Under the pieces are notes generated by a model. It had not been told where the DNA came from. It saw nothing but the letters and a program-made list of their open reading frames with translations, and did no database searches. A program made the translations under genes and the position numbers. Of a stretch of 64,000 nt of DNA, positions 56,515 to 64,000 are shown piece by piece. This stretch comes from Thalassoglobus neptunius. Its GTDB lineage: Bacteria; Planctomycetota; Planctomycetia; Planctomycetales; Planctomycetaceae. Within the stretch, counting starts at the first letter, position 1, and every line of letters starts with the position of its first letter. The stretch is from positions 30,748 to 94,747 of the forward strand of contig NZ_SIHI01000001.1 of NCBI RefSeq assembly GCF_007859735.1, written 5' to 3'.

Positions 56515-56616
56515 AATCATTTCGATCATCTCCCACTGAAGGTCAGTCAGGTCACTTGGGTACGCTTTTCGAATCGCCTCGGACACCGTGCACTCCTTTG
56601 CGTTGATGAACCGCAA
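56515..56616 (-). pseudogene. Truncated N-terminus of an IS5/IS4-superfamily transposase (IS fragment 2)
   Basis: On the minus strand a short frame gives SEAIRKAYPSDLTDLQWEMIE, the characteristic N-terminus of transposases of the IS427/IS5-type group. It is cut after about 27 residues by the abutting IS fragment 1. A GTG at 56586 with AAAGGAG upstream is the probable original start. The rest of this IS is absent. Confidence 0.75.
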
Positions 56617-56647
56617 AGTGTGAACAAAACCAGACTTTCACAAAACC

Positions 56648-58321
<1,674 letters not shown>

Positions 58322-59470
58322 ATGGCAAGGAAACGAAAACAGCGTCGCCAGCAGCACGGGTCTGCCTGGCGTTGGAAGCAGACGGACTGCTGGTACTTCA
58401 CCGAATCTGGGACCAAGAAACGTGTGGCACTCTTTGATGAAGATGGGAAGCGGATTCGCGGCAAAGAAAACAAAGAGGCTGCAAAGCTCGCCCTCGCTCG
58501 GATCAAACTCGTGGACGAACTCAATCCGACACCAACGGTCCACAATCAGAAATGGACTGTCGCACGCGTGTTCGAGGTCTACCTTGAAGATTTGCACAAG
58601 ACTGCAAATCCGGAGTGGTCGAAGCAAGTTCAGAATTGACTCAACGACCTCTGTGCATATTGCGGCGCCTTGTCAGTCGATGAATTCAAGAAGAAGCACC
58701 TTCGCAACTGGATTCAAAAGAAGACCACTTGGAACCACAACACTCAACGGAATGTCATCGCGTCGGTGAAAGCGGCCTTCAACTTTTGCTGCAAGTTTGA
58801 TGACCTCGAAGCGAATCCCGTGGCTGGGTACGAAAAGCCGACGGCAACACCGAGAATCGTCGCCTTTACGCCAGAGGAAGAAAAGCGGCTCTACGAAGGA
58901 GCCAACGAAGCCTTTGGCCAGTTCATCAAGGCTTGCATACTGACTGGTGCCCGACCGTATTCCGAGCTAGCGAAGATCACCGCCGATCACGTCGTCGAGA
59001 CGCCCCAGGGAATGTATTATCTTCTGAAGGCTCGTTCCGCTGATGGGAAGTCTGGCCACAAGACCGGAAAGAAGACGGGAAAAGATCGACGCATCATGCT
59101 CTGCGAAGAGATGGAGTTGATGACTCGCAAGCTAATGCTGACTGCTCCCAGGGGATCGGGCATTCCGCTGTTTCGATCGACACATGCCAAGCAATGGAAA
59201 CGTTGCAACTGCGTGCAACATTTTTGTGTGCTCCGGAAAAAGATCGGACTTGCCAAAGAGAAGAGCCTGTATGCAGCGCGTCACACCTTCGCGAAGCGAA
59301 CGCTCTCGGGATATTACACGGGCAAGCCGGTTTCGATCGAGGTGTTGGCAGGATTAATGGGAAACACCCCATCCGTGGCCTGGCGGCATTACGCTCAGTG
59401 GGCAGATGAGTACAATAGTCCGCTATGGGAAGCCTTGGGCAAAAAACCATTAAAGAGAAAAGTTGGATGA
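58322..59470 (+). pseudogene. Tyrosine recombinase split by an in-frame TGA
   Basis: From ATG 58322 (MARKRKQRRQQHGSAWRWKQ) one frame runs to 59470 with a single TGA at 58637-58639. The second half begins after that stop, in the same frame. The catalytic Arg lies in LTGARPYSELAKI, the Lys region in KTGKDRRIML, the ARHTFAKRT box holds the second Arg with Tyr instead of the first His, and the Tyr is in WRHYAQW. The N-terminal core-binding domain is interrupted. Without readthrough the protein should be inactive; re-initiation at TTG or GTG after the stop could yield the catalytic half. Confidence 0.8.
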
Positions 59471-59479
59471 GCGTTCGTT

Positions 59480-59535
59480 GCTAAACTGAAGGGTTTTTTG
59501 CGTCATGTATGGTGCAGGCAATCGGCTTAGCATTT
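59480..59535 (+). repeat. 53-56 bp island repeat, copy a
   Basis: It starts at GCTAAACTGAAG, contains TGCAGGC, and ends in GGCTTAGCATTT. Copies b (60843-60895) and c (60965-61017) share the ends and internal words. It starts ten bases after the integrase stop. Confidence 0.7.
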
Positions 59536-59546
59536 GAAAGACAAGA

Positions 59547-59578
59547 GACCCGCTTCAGGATCATATCTGAAGCGGGTC
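59547..59578. terminator. Hairpin between integrase and excisionase genes
   Basis: A perfect 12-bp stem (GACCCGCTTCAG with its complement, eight-base loop) lies between two convergent genes. No long T-run follows on either side, so it may be a bidirectional terminator of modest strength. Confidence 0.6.
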
Positions 59579-59579
59579 C

Positions 59580-59620
<41 letters not shown>

Positions 59621-59642
59621 CTTCGTTGTTCAAAGAGCTTCC

Positions 59643-59945
59643 TCAGTCATCCGGTCGACCGAGTTTGGCCGTGATGTGTTGGAATGGAGCAGCATTCTTT
59701 TTAGGAATTTGTCGTCTGCGTTGAGGCTTCGGCTGTGACTTCATCAAAGACAACAGTCGACAGATCTCTGTCTCATCAATGCGAATTCGGCCCTGACCTT
59801 TGTGGCCGCCTTGGTAGTACTCGACCGTCACTGCCTCGCCACGAATCTCAAATTCGCCAACGTCGGATTGTCCCAGCCAGTCATAGAGCGTTAGGACACT
59901 GATCCCGAGCGCATCGGCGGCTTGTTGTGACGTGAGCAGGTTCAT
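59643..59945 (-). CDS. Excisionase-like helix-turn-helix protein
   Basis: From ATG 59945 the protein begins MNLLTSQQAADALGISVLTL, a MerR/excisionase-type helix-turn-helix that binds DNA. A beta-rich segment follows (GEFEIRGEAVTVEYYQGGHKG), then a basic tail (QPKPQRRRQIPKKNA). It is 100 residues long. Lying antisense to and beside the integrase, it may control excision or integrase expression. The longer frame to 60104 is rejected because it adds unlike sequence before the helix. Confidence 0.7.
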   Translation of the reverse strand: MNLLTSQQAADALGISVLTLYDWLGQSDVGEFEIRGEAVTVEYYQGGHKGQGRIRIDETEICRLLSLMKSQPKPQRRRQIPKKNAAPFQHITAKLGRPDD

Positions 59946-59992
59946 CGGTTCGACGATTCGATCATGGAATTGCAGTCTCCAACCCATCCGCT

Positions 59993-60024
<32 letters not shown>

Positions 60025-60193
60025 AATCGCAAACCGATCGCATGCTGCGATTGCTCAAATTTTCCCTGAGTTTGGCCGATACTGCCATATTTAGGCTTCT
60101 CCAAAGATGTATCACATCCAATAATTCAAGTGACCCAGCGCACGTGTCGCTGGTGAGCAGCTCAAGAACAAGGAGAAGACAAGGTGAATTGAA

Positions 60194-60847
60194 ATGTCGA
60201 CTTTGGTAACAGGCAGCAAAGAACACGCGATTGCAGAGTTCCAACGGCTTCGAAAATATCTGCTGGGTTCCGACGCCCTGAAGAAACTTTGGTTGAAACT
60301 GTCTCCGACAGAGCAAGCGAAATTGGGCGGCAGTCTGAGGGTCGCCCATCACCAAATTGGTACTGCCATTCCGGTTTGGTTTCACCTTCATCCCACGAAT
60401 ACTCAAACTCGAACCGTGGTCGAGTTGGCTGTCAAACTCTTTTCGTACCCGATCGACGAAGCAGAATGGCTTTTGAGAGAGCTTGGCGAATTGCCAACGG
60501 ACGAAGAAGAGGCTCAGAGGGTTGCGATTGAGCGCGGCGATCTCGTGATTTTACGAACAAGCCAATCGGTGTTTTTAGATCGTGAGTTGCAACCAATTGA
60601 GTGGGGGCGAAAGTATATGATCTGGGATTTTTTCTTAACGTCCTGTGAACGCGCAAAGGCTGGACAATTGATCGACAGGTCCTGTTTCGGAGATCGAGTT
60701 TATCAAAACGTTGTCTCTGATCGCCTCAATAAGCTCGGGGATGTTCCAGGGTTTCCCGATGAGCTGATAATGCGATATGAGGAAGCAGGACTCCAAACAC
60801 AACGGTTCAACTATCCCGCTCATCGGATCCACATCTTCGACGACTAA
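60194..60847 (+). CDS. Island cargo protein of unknown function
   Basis: The 217-residue product has no motif I recognise. It is mixed alpha/beta, soluble and acidic in its middle (LGELPTDEEEAQ). It has a Trp/Asp-rich segment (WGRKYMIWDFFLTSCERAK) and ends AHRIHIFDD. AAGGTGA lies upstream of the ATG with good spacing. Between repeats a and b it is the only plus-strand gene, so it is probably a passenger of the element. Its stop TAA lies inside repeat b (ACTAAAC). Confidence 0.65.
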   Translation: MSTLVTGSKEHAIAEFQRLRKYLLGSDALKKLWLKLSPTEQAKLGGSLRVAHHQIGTAIPVWFHLHPTNTQTRTVVELAVKLFSYPIDEAEWLLRELGELPTDEEEAQRVAIERGDLVILRTSQSVFLDRELQPIEWGRKYMIWDFFLTSCERAKAGQLIDRSCFGDRVYQNVVSDRLNKLGDVPGFPDELIMRYEEAGLQTQRFNYPAHRIHIFDD

Positions 60848-60895
60848 ACTGAAGCCCGTTTTGCGGCAAGTGCTTATGGGGAGTGTTTAGCACTT
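60843..60895 (+). repeat. 53-56 bp island repeat, copy b
   Basis: It starts ACTAAACTGAAG, has CCGTTTTGCGGCAAGT in the middle, and ends GTTTAGCACTTT. The left end overlaps the stop codon of the cargo gene. The two ends are inverted repeats of each other (CTAAAC/GTTTAG). Confidence 0.75.
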
Positions 60896-60918
60896 TCCAC
60901 TATTTCCCCATGCGTCAG

Positions 60919-60944
60919 CGCCCACCAATTTCGGTGGGCGTTTT
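60919..60944 (+). terminator. Terminator of the cargo gene
   Basis: The eight-base stem CGCCCACC/GGTGGGCG with a six-base loop is followed by TTTT. It sits between repeats b and c. Confidence 0.85.
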
Positions 60945-60953
60945 GCGTTTCTG

Positions 60954-61017
<64 letters not shown>

Positions 61018-61185
61018 GGCCGACGACGCGATCCGGCCAAGTTCCATCTTCAGCGAACAAATCGCAGCCTGCGACCGTGTTGCGATTCCTCTTCCGAATA
61101 CTGCCCGCTGTTTTATGTTTGCTGTGCGCGGATGACGAGTCGTTTCGTTTACCAGCTCGCACGGCACATTGCCTAAAGGAGGCTC

Positions 61186-62175
61186 ATGATGAATTCGCAG
61201 ATTCCAGAAGCGGGACGTATCAACGCAGAACTGACCCGCGATACACATCAATGGTGGATGGAGGCGGCTGAGAGTGCCGACATCGACTTGACAGACTTCA
61301 ATCCGAGGGCACCACTTCAAGAGCGGCTCGCATGGGCATTCTGTAATCAACTTGAGATTGGAACGGTCTACACGCGTTACAGCACGAAGTTTCAGCATAG
61401 TACCGCTGATCAATTGAAGACCAACGTGGAGCACGCGGCAGCGAAGTGCATTTACTGCCCTCCCGATTATGTTTGCATAGATGAAGGGCAACGAGGATTC
61501 AAAGCCCGCCGCAATGGTCTGAACCGCATGCTCGCCATTCTTCGGCAGCATTTGGCAACGGTACTCATTGTGTTCAAAGCGTCTCGACTATATCGCCAGG
61601 CCTATCGTGGATATCAACTCATCCAGCAGGAGGTCGTCGAAGAAGGCCTGCGAGCCATCTCGGTAACGCAACAGATCGATACGAAGCTCGATAGTAAGCA
61701 ATGGAAGATGCTGTTTCAGGTCCATGGGATTGCTGACGAAATGATGATCGAAGCAACCTCAGACTTTGTCCGTTCTGGTCTTAGAGGACTATTCGCTCGT
61801 GGCTACACGGTCGGCGCGATTCCGGTTGGATATCGTCGTAAAGAAATCCCCGAAGCCCCAGCGACCAACCGTGGTCTGCCGAGGACGGCTCCAGAGATAG
61901 ATCCAGAGGTTGGCCCGAAAATCAAAGAGCACTTTGAGATGATTCGCGATGGTCTGCCAATTCGTCAGGGGTGGTTGAAGTGGGTCGAAGAACGCTTACC
62001 TAACGATCCCCGTTCGACCAGTCCGCACATGACTTATGTGGGCTATCGGAACATGCTTGAACGCGAGGCCTATCGTGGCTACTGGGAATTCGGACGAAAC
62101 CGCAATCAGTACTCGACGAAGAAGGACTACACTTGCTGTGTTGAAAACAAATCACAGGTTTTGATCGTGGGCTAA
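61186..62175 (+). pseudogene. Large serine recombinase, 5' part, interrupted by the IS
   Basis: A near-perfect ribosome site AAAGGAGG precedes ATG 61186 (or ATG 61189, whose spacing is better). After about 60 lead residues the resolvase domain begins at TVYTRYSTKFQHSTADQ; the Ser of YST is the nucleophile. The recombinase domain with GYTVGAIPVGYRRKE and a helical part follow. At 62134 the IS begins, and the frame then reads 14 foreign codons to a TAA. The other half is at 63088-63927. The undisturbed protein would be about 592 residues, a large serine integrase. Confidence 0.88.
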
Positions 62176-63087
62176 CGCCTCAGGGCGTAGGCGAGGACTT
62201 TGAGGGCGGCTTCGACGAACAGGGCTTTCTCGCTTCTGGCTGAGAGTGCGGCACCTGTGGTTCGCTTCAATCCGCTCATGAATGATTCCACAAGCCAGCG
62301 TCTGCCGTATCCTTTTGTTTCGAGTTCTGTCCTGGTCATCTGTGAGCGGTACTCGCCATTCAGCTTACCGTCGCTGCGATGAACAGCTGGATTGATGATG
62401 CTTTCGGTTCGCTACTCTTCGCGACAAAAACGATGAACCCATTCGGCGTCGTACCCTGCGTCGGCAAAGAGTCGTGTCGGTGTCGACGAGTTCGACGCCT
62501 TCGCCAAGACTTCACCAGCTTCGGACTTGTCGTTGCTTGGTCCCCAGCTGATTGCTAATCCACTGGGCAAGAGCGAACCCGCCAACACGCAGACCGATAC
62601 TTTGATAAATTTCTTGCGTTGTTTCCCACTACGAGTTTTGTAATGAGCACTCGCTGAGGTCGTTTCGAGTCCGGTGGAATCGATCGCTGCTTCTTCGTCA
62701 TCCTGACTGAACTGCTGGACGATTTCGAAAATCATCGCGTCCACGATGTCCAACACTCCGCTGCGATCAGCGAACTTCTTCAGCGTCGAATAATGCGGAA
62801 TCCGCCGCAGTCCGAGGGCTTTTCGGAGGCCGTCGGAAACCTCCAAAATTTCGACAACGCCGCGATAGGTCGTTTTGAGATAGGCTCGCAAAACCAGACA
62901 CGTGATGAGTTGTTCCTGCGTGAACTTCTTGGGACTCTTCGCATGCGAATACGGCTCGACATACTTGCGTCCAATCCGAAGCGACAGCTTTGCCACTTCC
63001 AACAACACATTCGTTCGTGGGGAATCACTCATCACCAGATTTTAGCGCATTCTCATCTCAGATTCCAGAGATGTTTTCAACAATGCA
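62134..63087 (-). mobile_element. IS element, 954 bp, with 9-bp target duplication
   Basis: The ends are TGCTGTGTTGAAAACA and, on the other strand, TGCATTGTTGAAAACA, a 16-bp terminal inverted repeat with two mismatches. GACTACACT flanks it at 62125-62133 and 63088-63096 as a direct repeat. One transposase gene is present on the minus strand. A DDE transposase of the IS4/IS5 superfamily is indicated. The intact target duplication points to recent insertion. Confidence 0.92.
62172..63032 (-). pseudogene. IS transposase with an in-frame TAG
   Basis: The frame from ATG 63032 shows three DDE segments: Asp in AAIDSTGLE, Asp in TRLFADAGYDAEW, and Glu in RRWLVESFMSGLKR. The first two lie before and the third after a TAG at 62412-62414. 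After the TAG the same frame continues for about 79 residues (RTESIINPAVHRSDGKLNGE) to the natural TAG at 62172-62174. The codon was probably Trp (TGG) originally, as in HRFCREE-W-type junctions; this is an inference. Without readthrough the catalytic Glu is missing. Confidence 0.85.
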
Positions 63088-63927
63088 GACTACACTCAAC
63101 AGATTGAGCAGCCCGACTCAGAGGTCGACATGAGGCAGTGCGAAGAACTGCGGATTATCGGCGATGACTTGTTCTACGAGGTGCAGGAAAAACTCGATAG
63201 CCTCAAGCAAGGACCGCGTGGTCCGCGCAAGACCAAGGATGCTCACCTCTGGGACCTTGTCACCAATCTGTTTTATTGTGCCCATTGCGGCGAGCGTTTT
63301 TATGTAGCCGGCGCGGGCGGCAAAGGGATGCGGTGCAAGAACGGCGATTTTTGTCCCTGCAAATCGACGGTTCGCCGCGAGGAGGCGATCAAAGCGATCT
63401 GCAAAAGACTGCAAGAACTCATCGCCCAGGATGCGACACTCATCGAGCAAGTCATTCTCGAAGCCCAACAGCTTGATGCTCGGGGTGACCATCAGTTAGA
63501 AGCTGAGATCGAAACGAGCCAGCGTAAACTGGCGTCGTTCGAACGCAAGTTGAGTGATTACCTCGATCTGGCCGGGCAAGGGAGCGATGAAGATCGTGAG
63601 GAGATGAAGACTCGGATTCGTAGTGTCCGGATCGAACGGAATGCCGCACGAGTCGAGTTGAATCGCCTGCATCAAGCTCTCTCACACGCCACTTCAGTGA
63701 TCAGCGAAGATGAGATCCGAGACTCGCTGACGCACCTTTCGAGTTTATTACGGGAAGGTGCTGCCGGGACTCTCGGTGAGGATGCTGTCTATGAGGCTGT
63801 GGAGGCGTTTCGGTTACTCGTTGGTGGACGGATTGACGTCCATGTTGAACAACGAGTCGGTCGAAAACGGACCTGTAGACATCGGTCAGAAAACGTAGCG
63901 CTCGACGGAGAGGGTGTGACGGAATAA
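63088..63927 (+). pseudogene. Large serine recombinase, 3' part
   Basis: The in-frame continuation of the gene at 61186 starts at the second copy of the target duplication. It carries the zinc-ribbon region (NLFYCAHCGERFYVAGAGGKG, then CKNGDFCPC), followed by a long coiled coil (about EAEIETSQRKLASFERKLSDYLDL). The tail is basic (QRVGRKRTCRHRSEN). These are the DNA-binding modules of large serine integrases. It has no start or ribosome site of its own; ATG 63130 is only an internal Met. Confidence 0.85.
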
Positions 63928-64000
63928 AAGCGTAGCGCCCAGATGATCACTTGTTGTCAGGTGTTCAGACTTTTGGTTTTCACCATTTGTTTGAACTGAT
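63928..64000. other. Right edge of the window
   Basis: Seventy-three bases after the recombinase stop show no gene, hairpin or repeat of the families described here. The right limit of the mobile region could lie beyond the window. Confidence 0.35.

Overview
The window looks like chromosomal DNA of a planctomycete, probably of the Planctomycetaceae type. This is inferred from gene content, not from a marker gene. The pointers are a sulfatase with signal peptide, secreted Gly/Tyr/Cys-rich small proteins, a protein with a CX4CH cytochrome-like motif, a Tat-exported Gfo/Idh/MocA dehydrogenase, a secreted FAD oxidoreductase, a protein kinase with an N-terminal zinc ribbon, and a repeated Cys4 zinc-ribbon module. 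GTG and TTG starts are frequent and operons are short.

Region 1-15 kb is housekeeping: rsmD with an FHA protein, a response regulator with a zinc ribbon, purD, an SDR-like protein without its catalytic Tyr, tRNA-Gly, the trigger factor gene tig with a clear terminator, trpC with a Nudix-like gene, fabH, a radical SAM protein and serA. Region 15-24 kb holds an OsmC protein behind a perfect palindrome, a Ser/Thr kinase, a CHAD protein, and a minus-strand run of sugar transporter, AroD/AroE-like fusion, membrane protein and aroB. The AroD/AroE-like fusion has lost most of the expected catalytic residues in both halves.

Region 24-56 kb mixes secreted proteins of unknown role with metabolism and envelope genes: malic enzyme, oxoprolinase/hydantoinase fusion, manA, an M24 peptidase with a bioF-like gene, MoxR-DUF58, a PhoD-like phosphatase, cardiolipin synthase, a Na+/H+ antiporter and a PRC-barrel protein. 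Three copies of a ~100-bp structured repeat occur at 1.8, 26.7 and 43.0 kb. Each begins exactly at the TAG stop codon of a small gene and runs downstream of it. The stems vary between copies while pairing is kept, so this looks like a structured 3' RNA or a REP-like element. I do not recognise it.

Region 56-64 kb is a decayed mobile region. It holds two abutting IS fragments, a sulfatase gene, a tyrosine recombinase split by one in-frame TGA, an excisionase-like gene, an unknown cargo gene, three copies of a 53-56 bp repeat with inverted ends, and a large serine recombinase cut by a 954-bp IS. The IS has a 9-bp target duplication, and removing it restores the recombinase frame exactly. The IS transposase itself carries an in-frame TAG. 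A 153-bp piece identical to one end of this IS lies in inverted orientation at 56.4 kb.
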